Positions 52,877-61,709 of a DNA stretch of 64,000 bases are shown here, piece by piece. The DNA is taken from the NCBI GenBank assembly GCA_030157545.1, contig JAOAUN010000014.1:1-64000 (forward strand), read 5' to 3'. This DNA is from Burkholderiaceae bacterium. GTDB lineage: Bacteria > Pseudomonadota > Gammaproteobacteria > Burkholderiales > Burkholderiaceae_D. Each line of letters opens with the position of its first letter. Position 1 is the stretch's first letter. Under the pieces are notes generated by a model that was given only the letters and a program-made list of their open reading frames with translations, did not search any database and was not told the DNA's origin. Both the position numbers and the translations under genes were made by a program.

Positions 52877-53728
52877 ATGAAACTGAAATTCACCAAGATG
52901 CATGGCGCCGGCAATGATTTCATCGTCATTGACGCGATCAATCAATCTGTCAACCTGACGCCCTCGCAATGGCAGTCATTGGCAGACCGTCGCTTTGGCA
53001 TCGGCGCCGATCAGATTCTGGTGGTGGAAAAATCAGAAACCGCGGGTGTCGATTTCCGCTACCGGATTTTTAATTCTGATGGCGGCGAAGTTGAACAGTG
53101 CGGCAATGGCGCGCGTGCGTTCGCCAAGTTTGTTATCGATAAAGGACTGACTGACCAGCGTCAAATTCGTGTCGAGACCATGTCCGGCATTATTGCGCCT
53201 CGCCTGGAAGACGATGGCCGTATTACGGTCGACATGGGCGCACCGATACTGGCTGCAGAGTTGGTACCTTTTGATTGCACCGGACTCGAAGGCAAGCAGC
53301 AGCAACAGGCAACGCTGTGGCCATTGGATATCAATGACAAGAAGATCACGCTTGCAGTAATTTCGATGGGCAATCCGCATGCAGTGCAGATCGTCGATGA
53401 TGCGGATAGCGCTCCCGTATTGCAAGACGGCCCGCTGATTGAACACCATTCACGTTTTCCGCGCCGCGTAAACGCCGGCTTCATGCAAATTGTAGATCGC
53501 CACCATATCCGCTTACGTGTCTATGAGCGTGGCGCGGGCGAGACGCTCGCTTGCGGCACTGGCGCCTGCGCCGCAGTAGTTGCTGGCATTCTTCTGGGCC
53601 TGCTTGACTCGCCAGTGGCGGTTTCAACCCATGGCGGGGACTTGTCGATTGCATGGAATGGCGGAACAACATCAGTGATGCTGACCGGCCCCGCGGTCAG
53701 CGTGTTTGAAGGTAGCGTTGAAATTTGA
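52877..53728 (+). CDS. dapF: Diaminopimelate epimerase
   Basis: A 283-residue enzyme converting LL- to meso-diaminopimelate for lysine and peptidoglycan. The two catalytic cysteines are visible in [15 protein letters not shown] and in [19 protein letters not shown]; the N-terminus reads [16 protein letters not shown]. It follows lpxL by seven bases and is probably co-transcribed. It converges with the Sel1-repeat gene. Confidence 0.97.
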   Translation: MKLKFTKMHGAGNDFIVIDAINQSVNLTPSQWQSLADRRFGIGADQILVVEKSETAGVDFRYRIFNSDGGEVEQCGNGARAFAKFVIDKGLTDQRQIRVETMSGIIAPRLEDDGRITVDMGAPILAAELVPFDCTGLEGKQQQQATLWPLDINDKKITLAVISMGNPHAVQIVDDADSAPVLQDGPLIEHHSRFPRRVNAGFMQIVDRHHIRLRVYERGAGETLACGTGACAAVVAGILLGLLDSPVAVSTHGGDLSIAWNGGTTSVMLTGPAVSVFEGSVEI

Positions 53729-53769
53729 CGCACAAGTTCCATCTTATTGCGAACTATGCGTTGACAACC

Positions 53770-55320
53770 TCAAGCTTGTTGTCGATCTGGTGACCGGCGC
53801 GTAGTAACGAGGCTGCGGAAGCGATATAGGCGTTGCCGATAATTCCCTTCCGGCCCGTTATTTCCTTTATCGACTGAATCGAATACACGCTGTACGCGAT
53901 CCAGCGCCTGGCGTTGCTCGCCAGTTTGCACTTGAATCAGCCGCCTTCGGCTGCGCGGGTGCTCTTCCCGAATATCGACTTCCAGGCAGTGGCCGTAATA
54001 CGCCGTATCAACATCAATGAGCAGCGCTTCAGCGCGCGTCAAACCGAACCAGTAGGCCAGGTCAATCCGTGCCGCTAAGAACGGATATTGGTTCGTCATG
54101 TCGCGCGTGAAAAATGCACGCGCTGCCAGTGCCCACTCGGCCTTTTCTGCCGGTGGTGCAATTTTTTCCAACAAGATGCGGGCTTCTTCATTCCCTTGTC
54201 CGCTGGCTTTTTGCAGCCAGTAGACTGCACGAATATCCATACGCGGGTCGAGACGGCGACCACGCCAGGAAACCAGCCCCAGTTCCAGCTGCGCTTTCGC
54301 ATGCCCGGCGACTGCCGCCATTTCGAGATGACGCCTCGCTTCGCTCACACTTCGGCGTGAAAATTCAGGCTTCAGAAAAATACGGGACATTGCATACCAG
54401 GCGGCAGGCACACCCTGCTCACCAGCCATCGCAAGCCAGCGTATGGCTTTTTTATAATGGGCAACTCCCGGAATAGCACTGACTCGATTGCCACTGGCAT
54501 CCATACGAGCAATCCACAAACCCAATGACACTTGCGCTGCACTATCTCCACCTTCTGCTGCGAGCTTCAGGTAGCGTTCTATCATTCTGCTGTTTGGATC
54601 GGCTGTTAGCAGCAGAGCCTGCGCACAACGCGATAGCATCTCAAGGTCGGGAGCCGAATACTGCCTGCGCTTGGCAAGACTGCCGGCACTGCTGCGCTCG
54701 ATTTCCTGCGCCATCGGCAGTGCCCAAAATAAGTACTTCAAATAATCCTGATTCACCCATGCGCAATTTGCGAGTGCGCGTTGCGCATCCATCACGCCGC
54801 CCTTTGCAGCGCGTGAAGCCCAGTCGTGGGCGGCTTCATGTTTTGGATTTGGCGGGTTTGACGACTTGCGCTGCGGCTGCGATGCAAGTTCGTTTATGCC
54901 GAGCTGCTGCGCTAGCAGCCACTGTGCGTCTGCCAGTCCCGATTCAGCCGCCATCTGCAAAGCACGCATTGCTTTTTGTCGCAACGAATTATCCGAGCGC
55001 TCCCAGGCAGAGAAAACCAGCATTGCCAGCACCAGAGCTGCCTTAGCACTGCCCGCTTCGTAAGCGCGCTCGTACCATAAGCCTACGCGCCTCGGATCAG
55101 ATGCGTGAAGTGCGACTTCAAACGGGATATGTTCGCCGATCAATAACCAGGCGCCTTCCTGATTTTGTTCTGCCGCGCGCTCAAGCCAGTGCAAGGCAGT
55201 TGCATAACTCTGCGGTAAGCCACCGCCACCAAACAGGTATCGCTTGCCAAGCGCAAGCTGGGCAACAGCCTGTCCGGTGCGAGCCGCCCTGATGATTAAT
55301 AATTCTTCACGATTTGCCAT
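53770..55320 (-). CDS. Sel1-repeat protein
   Basis: A 516-residue cytoplasmic protein (no signal peptide) built from Sel1-like TPR repeats. Examples are AVAQLALGKRYLFGGGGLPQ, ALHWLERAAEQNQEGAWLLI, and HAKAQLELGLVSWRGRRLDP. Such proteins are scaffolds for protein contacts. The last 100 residues lack repeats and are rich in Arg. No partner is suggested by the neighbours, a converging dapF and a divergent porin. Confidence 0.85.
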   Translation of the reverse strand: MANREELLIIRAARTGQAVAQLALGKRYLFGGGGLPQSYATALHWLERAAEQNQEGAWLLIGEHIPFEVALHASDPRRVGLWYERAYEAGSAKAALVLAMLVFSAWERSDNSLRQKAMRALQMAAESGLADAQWLLAQQLGINELASQPQRKSSNPPNPKHEAAHDWASRAAKGGVMDAQRALANCAWVNQDYLKYLFWALPMAQEIERSSAGSLAKRRQYSAPDLEMLSRCAQALLLTADPNSRMIERYLKLAAEGGDSAAQVSLGLWIARMDASGNRVSAIPGVAHYKKAIRWLAMAGEQGVPAAWYAMSRIFLKPEFSRRSVSEARRHLEMAAVAGHAKAQLELGLVSWRGRRLDPRMDIRAVYWLQKASGQGNEEARILLEKIAPPAEKAEWALAARAFFTRDMTNQYPFLAARIDLAYWFGLTRAEALLIDVDTAYYGHCLEVDIREEHPRSRRRLIQVQTGEQRQALDRVQRVFDSVDKGNNGPEGNYRQRLYRFRSLVTTRRSPDRQQA

Positions 55321-55687
55321 ATTGCGTTGCTTTACCGCGCAGCCAAATTGACATTTTTCAAATCGAATAGCCTGTTGCGATGCTTTTTTCTATATGCGCT
55401 CAACTCACTTGAACTTGGCGCATAGACGCAACGTATTTGTTATCGGCCATGCCAAAACGCCATGCAGTTATTATCAAAATAAGAACTTAACTGTGCGCTT
55501 TACCCATGCGTTGCGTCAACGGCAAATAGTGCATATAAAACAACACCATTGCCAAGGTCACCCTGTTTTGTCCAAGGCCACGAGCGAAAGGCAGCCTATC
55601 TTCGAGCGTTTTCCTTTTCAGAAATTAATGTTGACTCATCCGACATGCGCGGATTCTCACTAAAACTTCAATCTGAGGATGGAAAAA
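55321..55687. other. Intergenic region with probable long porin leader
   Basis: 367 bp without a credible gene between the Sel1-repeat gene and the porin. It includes an 8-bp inverted repeat (ACGCAACG at 55426, CGTTGCGT at 55509) and a TTGACA at 55348-55353 that lacks a -10 at the right distance. Porin genes often have long, sRNA-targeted leaders, and the size fits that. Confidence 0.4.
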
Positions 55688-56737
55688 ATGAAGAAATCAC
55701 TCGTCGCGCTGGCTATTGCCGGCACGCTCGCCAGCAGCGCCTACGCAGAAACTGCGGTAACCATCTACGGCATCGTCGATATGGGCCTCGTTAGCGAGCG
55801 AGGCAGCGTCGGAGGCAGCCTGCAGAAGCTGAGCAGCGGCGCCCAATCCGGCACCCGTCTTGGCTTCAAGGGCACCGAAGATCTAGGCAATAATATGAAA
55901 GCGCTGTTTGTGCTGGAAACCGCAATTAACGGAGATTCGGGCAGTCTGAATGGAAATGGCGCTTTTGGCCGTCAAAGTTTCGTTGGCTTGCAGAGTGACT
56001 TAGGCACTGTCACCCTTGGCCGCCAGTACACTCCATACTTTTTGACCTTGAATGGTGTTGATCCGTTTGCCAGCGGCATGGCCGGCGCAGCAATCAACCT
56101 GATGGCGCACTCTGGCGTCCGCATGAGCAATACGGTCAAATATGCGTCACCGAATATTGCGGGTTTCACCGGGGAGCTAGCTTATGGATTTGGTGAAGTT
56201 GCACCAGGGCAAAATGATAATAACCGCCAGATCGGGGCGGCTATTGGTTATGCAATGAATCCTGTCAACGTTCGCCTTGCATACAACATCAAGCGTAATA
56301 GCACTGACACCGCCAGCTCCAAGAATTTGCTGCTGGGTGCAACTTGGGATTTGCAGGTCGCCAAAGCATTCGTAGCGATTGCAGAAAATGACGGTCCAGA
56401 AAGTTCGCCATTGCCGAATACATTGAATCCCTTTGGACTTACTCCTGCCCCTTCGGCGTCGGCTAAAAGCCGCGACTACCTGATTGGCGCAACAGTCCCG
56501 TTTGGCAGCCACACCTTTATCGCTTCGTACATTCGCAAAGATGACCGCACTGGCGCCAACAATGATGCCAGCCAGGTTGCCCTCGGCTACACCTACGCGC
56601 TATCCAAGCGCACTAATCTGTATGCCGCTTGGGGAAGCATCAATAACAAGCGCCTGGCGTCCTACACCGTTGGCAACAACTCGGAACCAGGTTCGGGCGA
56701 TAAGGCAATCAACCTCGGCGTGCGTCATATTTTCTGA
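55688..56737 (+). CDS. General porin (Burkholderia OmpC-like)
   Basis: A 349-residue outer-membrane trimeric porin of the betaproteobacterial type. Signal peptide MKKSLVALAIAGTLASSAYA, then the usual first strands AETAVTIYGIVDMGLV, SGTRLGFKGTEDLGNNMKALFVLE (seen in part), the VGLQSDLGTVTLGRQYTP segment and a C-terminal NLGVRHIF ending in Phe, needed for BAM assembly. ATG at 55688 has a GGATGGA ribosome binding site; the ATG at 55679 overlaps that site. Confidence 0.95.
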   Translation: MKKSLVALAIAGTLASSAYAETAVTIYGIVDMGLVSERGSVGGSLQKLSSGAQSGTRLGFKGTEDLGNNMKALFVLETAINGDSGSLNGNGAFGRQSFVGLQSDLGTVTLGRQYTPYFLTLNGVDPFASGMAGAAINLMAHSGVRMSNTVKYASPNIAGFTGELAYGFGEVAPGQNDNNRQIGAAIGYAMNPVNVRLAYNIKRNSTDTASSKNLLLGATWDLQVAKAFVAIAENDGPESSPLPNTLNPFGLTPAPSASAKSRDYLIGATVPFGSHTFIASYIRKDDRTGANNDASQVALGYTYALSKRTNLYAAWGSINNKRLASYTVGNNSEPGSGDKAINLGVRHIF

Positions 56738-56858
56738 TCGGGCAAGGCTTGATCGCTACAGGATTTAGCTGTCATCTTCTGGGAAAGTGATGGCTGAATA
56801 AAGGCTGATTGCCAGCCTGCAGATTTTTCTGCGAATTTAATCTCCGTCGTATTTTCAG

Positions 56859-56882
56859 GGCACCTTCGGGTGCCATTTTTTT
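56859..56882 (+). terminator. Intrinsic terminator of the porin gene
   Basis: GGCACC-TTCG-GGTGCC followed by A and seven T. The UUCG tetraloop makes the short stem stable. It lies 121 bases after the stop codon. Confidence 0.88.
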
Positions 56883-56969
56883 GCCCGTCATTTGTATGGC
56901 ATTGATACCTATCCTTCACAGAATTATCATTCACCGAACTACTGTACGGAGGTAGAATGCGTGCAATTA

Positions 56970-57034
56970 AGAGCGTCGATCGAAGTAAGATGGCAGACGA
57001 AACAGCACAGTCAGCACCATTTCGACTGGCTCTC
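56970..57034. mobile_element. Decayed relative of the 1927-2029 MITE
   Basis: The stretch GACGAAACAGCACAGTCAGC followed by ACCATTT matches the right half of the intact element with about five differences in 27 bases. The ends AAGAGCGTCGAT and ACTGGCTCTC echo its terminal repeats. The centre is shortened. It lies just before the toxin-antitoxin pair and may hold or have replaced its promoter. Confidence 0.55.
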
Positions 57035-57091
57035 TAACAGCCGGCAGAGAATCGCCGCCGAACAGCTTAATTTTTTATGCTTCAGCCAACT

Positions 57092-57334
57092 ATGCACGCG
57101 CTTTCCCTCGAATATCTGCGTACCCATCTGGATGAAGCGGTAGCTTTGGCTGAAATCGGCGAGTTGCTTATCACGCGCGATCAGAACTGCAATCTGGTCA
57201 TGGTCAGTGAAGCCGACTGGCGCACGCTGCTAGAAACAGCGCACCTGCTGGCTACGCCACTGAATGCAGAGCGCTTGCAGCAAAGCTTGTTATCAGTGCG
57301 CGCCGAATTTCTGTCTGACGGCAAAACTGAATGA
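57092..57334 (+). CDS. YefM/Phd-family antitoxin
   Basis: An 80-residue antitoxin-like protein: MHALSLEYLRTHLDEAVALA, then ELLITRDQNCNLVMVSEADW and LLETAHLLATPLNAERLQQS, the Phd/YefM pattern. The ATG at 57092 suits the family; an in-frame ATG at 57077 is possible. Ribosome binding sites are weak for both. Its stop overlaps the toxin start (ATGA), which ensures coupled synthesis. Confidence 0.82.
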   Translation: MHALSLEYLRTHLDEAVALAEIGELLITRDQNCNLVMVSEADWRTLLETAHLLATPLNAERLQQSLLSVRAEFLSDGKTE

Positions 57335-57609
57335 CGCTGACCTTGAAGCCTGATTTGAAGCTGTTAATGACAGAGCAAGCGCAGCAAGATTTCGCTTACT
57401 GGGAGCAGCACGATCAAGCAATGGCGGGCAGAATCCTGAAACTGCTGAAAAATCTAGCGCAAGGCCATACTTTCCCCGCGCAACAAGCTACACAGTTAAA
57501 ATTCGGCAATCTATCTTTAATTTCGCTAAAAATCTCTACTGAGCACCGGCTCGTCGTTGAAACGCTAAGAGAGCAGTTCATCGTGCATCAATGCCGTTTT
57601 CATTATTGA
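57331..57609 (+). CDS. YoeB/Txe-like toxin, possibly attenuated
   Basis: A 92-residue RelE-superfamily protein aligned by eye to E. coli YoeB: MTEQAQQDFAYWEQHDQA, ILKLLKNLAQG, STEHRLVVE and the C-terminal QCRFHY. The catalytic Arg65 (EHR) and His83-Tyr84 are kept. Glu46 (KPEPLKH in YoeB) has no clear counterpart, and the WSRRI segment is replaced by SLKI. It may be a weakened mRNA interferase or a diverged variant. Confidence 0.75.
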   Translation: MTLTLKPDLKLLMTEQAQQDFAYWEQHDQAMAGRILKLLKNLAQGHTFPAQQATQLKFGNLSLISLKISTEHRLVVETLREQFIVHQCRFHY

Positions 57610-57627
57610 AATTCAAACTTTAAAACC

Positions 57628-58293
57628 ATGACCGCCAAGCTCGATTCGCATTTAGTTGCCCTCTACCTTGAAGACAATCCGCATTTTTTTGAAGAGTATC
57701 CTGAATTGATGGCCGGCTTAAGGCTGACTACCCCGCTCGGTGGACGTACCGTGTCGCTTCAGGAAAGACAGCTTGAAGTGATGCGCGAGAAGGTCAAATT
57801 ACTTGAGTTAAAACTGGTTAACCTGACCCGCGTCGCAAAAGATAATGATGCAATCATTGAGAAATTCCATCATTGGGTACGTGCATTGTTCTTGTCACGT
57901 GATCAGGCAGATTTACCTGAAGCCTTATTGCAGGCGATACGTGAAGCTTTTGGCGTACCAAGCGCCAGCCTGCGACTTTGGTCTGCACAGCAATCCGATG
58001 CCTGGTTTGCTGCGGGCGACCTGACCGCGGCGCGTACCTTGGCCGACCAGCTTGCGCAGCCTTATTGCGGCACGGGCAAGGGCAAAGCTGGCGCTGAATG
58101 GCTTGATGAGGCCGATAGCATGCAGTCTGTTGCGATGGTGGCGCTGCATAAGCCGGATACCAAAGAAAGCTTTGGGATGCTGGTCCTGGGGTCGCCGGAT
58201 CCGCAGCGCTTCTCTTCAGATCTGGCAACCGATTTTCTTGCGCGCATAGGCGCAACAGCAAGCGCGGCGCTGCAGGGGCTGCTGCCTGAGTGA
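57628..58293 (+). CDS. DUF484 (GAF-like) protein
   Basis: A 221-residue protein of DUF484: VALYLEDNPHFFEEYPELMA, a coiled coil around residues 45-75 (ERQLEVMREKVKLLELKLVN) and a GAF-like C-terminal half. DUF484 genes stand between dapF and xerC in many proteobacteria. The function is unknown. The stop overlaps a GTG that could start xerC. Confidence 0.9.
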   Translation: MTAKLDSHLVALYLEDNPHFFEEYPELMAGLRLTTPLGGRTVSLQERQLEVMREKVKLLELKLVNLTRVAKDNDAIIEKFHHWVRALFLSRDQADLPEALLQAIREAFGVPSASLRLWSAQQSDAWFAAGDLTAARTLADQLAQPYCGTGKGKAGAEWLDEADSMQSVAMVALHKPDTKESFGMLVLGSPDPQRFSSDLATDFLARIGATASAALQGLLPE

Positions 58294-58310
58294 GATGCTG
58301 CAAGTCCTCT

Positions 58311-59306
58311 ATGAGCGACCTTCGCGAACAGGCCGACATTGCCGACTACCTCAGCCATTTGCAGACACAGCGCAAACTGTCTGCGCATACTCTGAGCAAT
58401 TACGGTCGCGACCTCGCGCAACTTTGCGCGCTGGCAGCGGCGCAGTCAAAACCTGACCTGGCGACGCTGTCGCATTTTGACATTCGCCGCTTTACCAGCC
58501 AGCTGCACGCGCAAGGACTCTCGTCGAGCTCGATTGCGCGCAAGCTCTCAGCATGGCGTGGATTTTTTGGCTGGCTTTCCGAACAGGTCGCGCTCGACAG
58601 CAATCCCGCCACTGGCGTCAAGCCACCAAAGCGTGCGAAATCTTTGCCAAAAGCTCTAGGCGTTGATGATGCTGTCAGGCTCGTCGCAGGGAGTGCCATC
58701 CAAGACCCAAGCGAAGCAGAAATGAGCGTAACGCAACTTTGTAATTCTGCGATGTTTGAATTGCTCTATTCAAGCGGGTTGCGCGTATCGGAGCTGACCG
58801 GCCTTGATACGCAGTACGTGCAGCAAGCCAGCCATGTTTCATCGGGCTGGATCGATTTTGACTCAGGCGAAGTCACCGTCACCGGCAAAGGCAACAAACG
58901 GCGCAGCGTGCCGGTTGGCGCGGCGGCGCTCAGTTCGTTGCGTGCATGGCTTGCAGCCAGAGATATACTGAAGCGCGAATTGAAAATTCCCGCACTGCCT
59001 GCCGATGCCTGCGCATTATTTATAACCGGTCGCGGCAAGCGCATGACCCCGCGCATTGTGCAAACGCGAATCAAGGCGCATGCGCAAGCACTGGGCATTC
59101 CGGTTGATGTGCATCCGCATGTACTGCGTCATTCGTTTGCGTCGCATGTCTTGCAGTCTTCCGGCGACTTGCGGGCAGTGCAGGAAATGCTCGGGCATGC
59201 GTCGATCTCTTCTACCCAAATTTATACGGCACTTGATTTTCAAAGACTGGCGCAGGTTTATGATTCCGCTCATCCGCGCGCGAAAAAACAAAAGAACCCA
59301 GCCTGA
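58311..59306 (+). CDS. xerC: Tyrosine recombinase XerC
   Basis: A 331-residue site-specific recombinase that with XerD resolves chromosome dimers at dif. The N-terminal SAM-like domain (DYLSHLQTQRKLSAHTLSNY) precedes the catalytic domain with Arg in YSSGLRVSELTGL, Lys in VTGKGNKRRSVPV, HVLRHSFASH, GHASISSTQIYTAL with the nucleophilic Tyr. The start MSDLREQ at 58311 is favoured; a GTG at 58290 overlaps the DUF484 stop. Chromosomal position after DUF484 rules out a phage integrase. Confidence 0.95.
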   Translation: MSDLREQADIADYLSHLQTQRKLSAHTLSNYGRDLAQLCALAAAQSKPDLATLSHFDIRRFTSQLHAQGLSSSSIARKLSAWRGFFGWLSEQVALDSNPATGVKPPKRAKSLPKALGVDDAVRLVAGSAIQDPSEAEMSVTQLCNSAMFELLYSSGLRVSELTGLDTQYVQQASHVSSGWIDFDSGEVTVTGKGNKRRSVPVGAAALSSLRAWLAARDILKRELKIPALPADACALFITGRGKRMTPRIVQTRIKAHAQALGIPVDVHPHVLRHSFASHVLQSSGDLRAVQEMLGHASISSTQIYTALDFQRLAQVYDSAHPRAKKQKNPA

Positions 59307-59340
59307 TTTCAGCATTCCCCTTTTATATTGAAATAACACC

Positions 59341-60414
59341 ATGTCACTGATTCCCACCACTATCCTGACCGGCTTTCTCGGCGCAGGCAAAACCACGCTG
59401 TTGAATCGTCTGCTGCACGAGCAGCACGGCCATAAAATCGCCGTCATCGAAAACGAATTCGGCGAAGAAAATATTGACAACGAAATTCTGGTGCAGGACA
59501 GCCGCGAACAAATCATTGAAATGAACAACGGCTGTATCTGCTGCACGGTGCGCGGCGACCTGATTGCCGCATTGAGCCAGTTGTCGCAAAAAAGACTGGC
59601 GGGCGAACTGCATTTCGACAGGGTGGTCATCGAGACGACCGGGCTGGCCAATCCGGGACCCGTCGCGCAAACTTTCTTCATGGATGAAGAAGTCGCAACC
59701 CACTATCTGCTTGACGGCGTCATCACCGTCGTCGATGCCAGCCACGCGATGGAACAACTTGATCGCTTTGAAGAAGCGCAACGGCAGGTCGGTTTTGCCG
59801 ACCGCATCCTGCTGTCCAAAACCGATCTGGTCGGTTCAGAACAACTGGCGTTACTGGAGACGCGTTTAAAGCGGATCAATCCGCGTGCGCCGATAGCGAA
59901 ATCCGATTTTGGCAGCGCGTCGATTGATGCCATTTTTGATATACGCGGCTTCAATCTCAATGACAGACTCGAAATCGATCCGGATTTTCTGCATGACGAA
60001 GAGCATGTACATGACTGCGATGCGCCGGATTGCGATCATGACGGCCACCAGCACCATGGCCATGAGCACAGCGGACACGAGCACCATGGCCACGATCATG
60101 CAGGACACGGCCATTCGGACGAAATCGCCGCTTTTGTTTTTCGAAGTGCGCGCGCGTTTGTGCCGGCCCTGCTCGAAGAATTCGTCGGCAGCATCGTGCA
60201 GGTCTATGGTCCGCGCATGCTGCGTTACAAAGGCATCTTGTGGCTCGAAGGTGCCGAGCGCAAGGTGATTTTCCAAGGGGTGCACCAGACCATGGGTAGC
60301 GATCTGGGCGCAAAATGGGCTGAAAATGAGGTAAGGGGCAGCAAAATCGTTTTTATTGGTCAAACGCTACCTAAACAAATCATTATTGATGGATTGGAGC
60401 AGTGTCTGGTATAA
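59341..60414 (+). CDS. COG0523 metal-binding GTPase (CobW/ZigA-like)
   Basis: A 357-residue G3E-family metallochaperone GTPase. The P-loop is GFLGAGKTT (11-19), the metal-binding CxCC is CICC (65-68) in EMNNGCICCTVRGDL, and the G4 motif is LSKTDLV. A long histidine-rich stretch (218-259, mostly HxH and HGH units) should bind zinc or another metal. COG0523 proteins of this type serve zinc homeostasis in other bacteria; the neighbours support this. Confidence 0.92.
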   Translation: MSLIPTTILTGFLGAGKTTLLNRLLHEQHGHKIAVIENEFGEENIDNEILVQDSREQIIEMNNGCICCTVRGDLIAALSQLSQKRLAGELHFDRVVIETTGLANPGPVAQTFFMDEEVATHYLLDGVITVVDASHAMEQLDRFEEAQRQVGFADRILLSKTDLVGSEQLALLETRLKRINPRAPIAKSDFGSASIDAIFDIRGFNLNDRLEIDPDFLHDEEHVHDCDAPDCDHDGHQHHGHEHSGHEHHGHDHAGHGHSDEIAAFVFRSARAFVPALLEEFVGSIVQVYGPRMLRYKGILWLEGAERKVIFQGVHQTMGSDLGAKWAENEVRGSKIVFIGQTLPKQIIIDGLEQCLV

Positions 60415-60472
60415 ACTATGGCAGCTTTTTCAACAGCTCTGCCAACGTAGCAGTTCAGGAGAACAAGAACAA

Positions 60473-61216
60473 ATGAACGCAAAGCTGACCACGGCTTCTA
60501 AAAAAAGTGCCCCTGTTGTAAAAAAGGCTGCTGCACCGGCAGCCCCGAAAGCAGGGGGAGACAAATTGGCAAAAAATAAAACAAAGCCACTCCCGGCGGT
60601 TGATAAAGCTATTAAAATAGCCGCCGAAAAAGGTAAGGCCGGCAGCAACAAAACCGGCGCAGCAGTCGCCCGGGATGACGCGCCCAAGAGCCTGCGCAGC
60701 AGCAAGGTAACAGCAGGCTTGGCAGGTAAAATTGATAATTCCGTAGTTTCGAAAGCAAGCAACGTGGCAACCAACACCAAAACCCCTACTTCTGCCGCCA
60801 GCGATGGCGCCCTGCTCACCGAAGCGCAAATCGTCAAGATGGGCGAGCAGGATTACATGAACCCGGCCCAACTCGCCTTCTTCAGGGCGCGTTTACAGCA
60901 GCTTGAAAAAGACTTGCTGAAAAACGCGGGCGAAACCACCGAGCACCTGCGCGAAACCGTACTGGTGCCGGATCCGGCCGACCGTGCCACGATTGAAGAA
61001 GAACATGCGCTTGAACTGCGTACGCGCGACCGTGAACGCAAGCTGCTGAAGAAAGTGCAGCAATCGATCGCCTCTATCGATTCCGGTGACTATGGCTGGT
61101 GCGAAGAGACGGGCGAGCCAATTGGCATTCCCCGTTTGCTGGCGCGGCCAACGGCTACGCTGTCGCTCGAAGCGCAGCAGCGCCGCGAATTGAAACAGAA
61201 GCTGTACGGCGATTAA
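60473..61216 (+). CDS. dksA: DksA-type RNA polymerase-binding protein with lost zinc site and N-terminal extension
   Basis: A 247-residue DksA: a 110-residue Ala/Lys-rich, low-complexity extension, then the DksA core (LTEAQIVKMGEQDYMNPAQL, coiled-coil tip PDPADRATIEEEHALELRTR). The zinc finger keeps only one of four cysteines: Cys210, Thr213, Ser231 and Ala234 stand where E. coli has Cys114, 117, 135 and 138. It should therefore work without zinc, as P. aeruginosa DksA2 does. The ATG at 60473 has AGGAG some 12 bases before it. Confidence 0.9.
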   Translation: MNAKLTTASKKSAPVVKKAAAPAAPKAGGDKLAKNKTKPLPAVDKAIKIAAEKGKAGSNKTGAAVARDDAPKSLRSSKVTAGLAGKIDNSVVSKASNVATNTKTPTSAASDGALLTEAQIVKMGEQDYMNPAQLAFFRARLQQLEKDLLKNAGETTEHLRETVLVPDPADRATIEEEHALELRTRDRERKLLKKVQQSIASIDSGDYGWCEETGEPIGIPRLLARPTATLSLEAQQRRELKQKLYGD

Positions 61217-61230
61217 TATTCCGGCCCGGC

Positions 61231-61602
61231 ATGCGCGCACAACAGCAGACAAAATCCTACCAGACGCGTATAACGCTGCTGCTGATGTTTTGCCTGTTGT
61301 TCTCTTTGCTGTTTGCGCAATTCCTCGGTCTGGCACACAGCATCGCGCACGCCCGGAGTGACGGTACTAACGGAGTCGCGCAAGTAGCCAGCACGGACGG
61401 CAAAGCAGCGCGCCAACTGCTGCACGACACCAACACCTCATGCGCTGCCTTTGATGAAGCCTGCGTTGGCGCTTCATTGCACACACCGACTTATTCACCT
61501 CCCTTGCTACCCGGCGCAGCCGTCCTGTCGCTGTGGAGTGCCTTTGCAAGCTGGAAGCAACCGTTCCAGCGTCTTTTCTCGTCACGAGCGCCACCTGCCT
61601 GA
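61231..61602 (+). CDS. Small exported protein, DUF2946-like
   Basis: A 123-residue protein with one hydrophobic N-terminal segment (ITLLLMFCLLFSLLFAQF), then GLAHSIAHA, a Cys pair (SCAAFDEAC) and a C-terminal SSRAPPA, the pattern of DUF2946-like proteins found before TonB receptor genes. The ATG at 61231 is chosen as start; the frame is open further into dksA. It may be a periplasmic or membrane metal-handling protein, by context only. Confidence 0.6.
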   Translation: MRAQQQTKSYQTRITLLLMFCLLFSLLFAQFLGLAHSIAHARSDGTNGVAQVASTDGKAARQLLHDTNTSCAAFDEACVGASLHTPTYSPPLLPGAAVLSLWSAFASWKQPFQRLFSSRAPPA

Positions 61603-61709
61603 ATCGACTGGGCCTAGTGCCTGTTGATGAATGCACTTCACCTATGCCAGCCATACAGGCTTGACATACGTTGTGAAGAAAACTATCCGCTCTGCTCGAG
61701 AAAACTATC

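Noticed and set aside
58311..59306. Phage or island integrase
   Set aside because: Sequence pattern and the dapF-DUF484-xerC order identify chromosomal XerC; no attachment repeat or tRNA is adjacent.
59307..59340. Zur box before the COG0523 GTPase
   Set aside because: The AT-rich stretch TTTTATATTGAAATAAC has no convincing dyad of the TGTTATA-type consensus.
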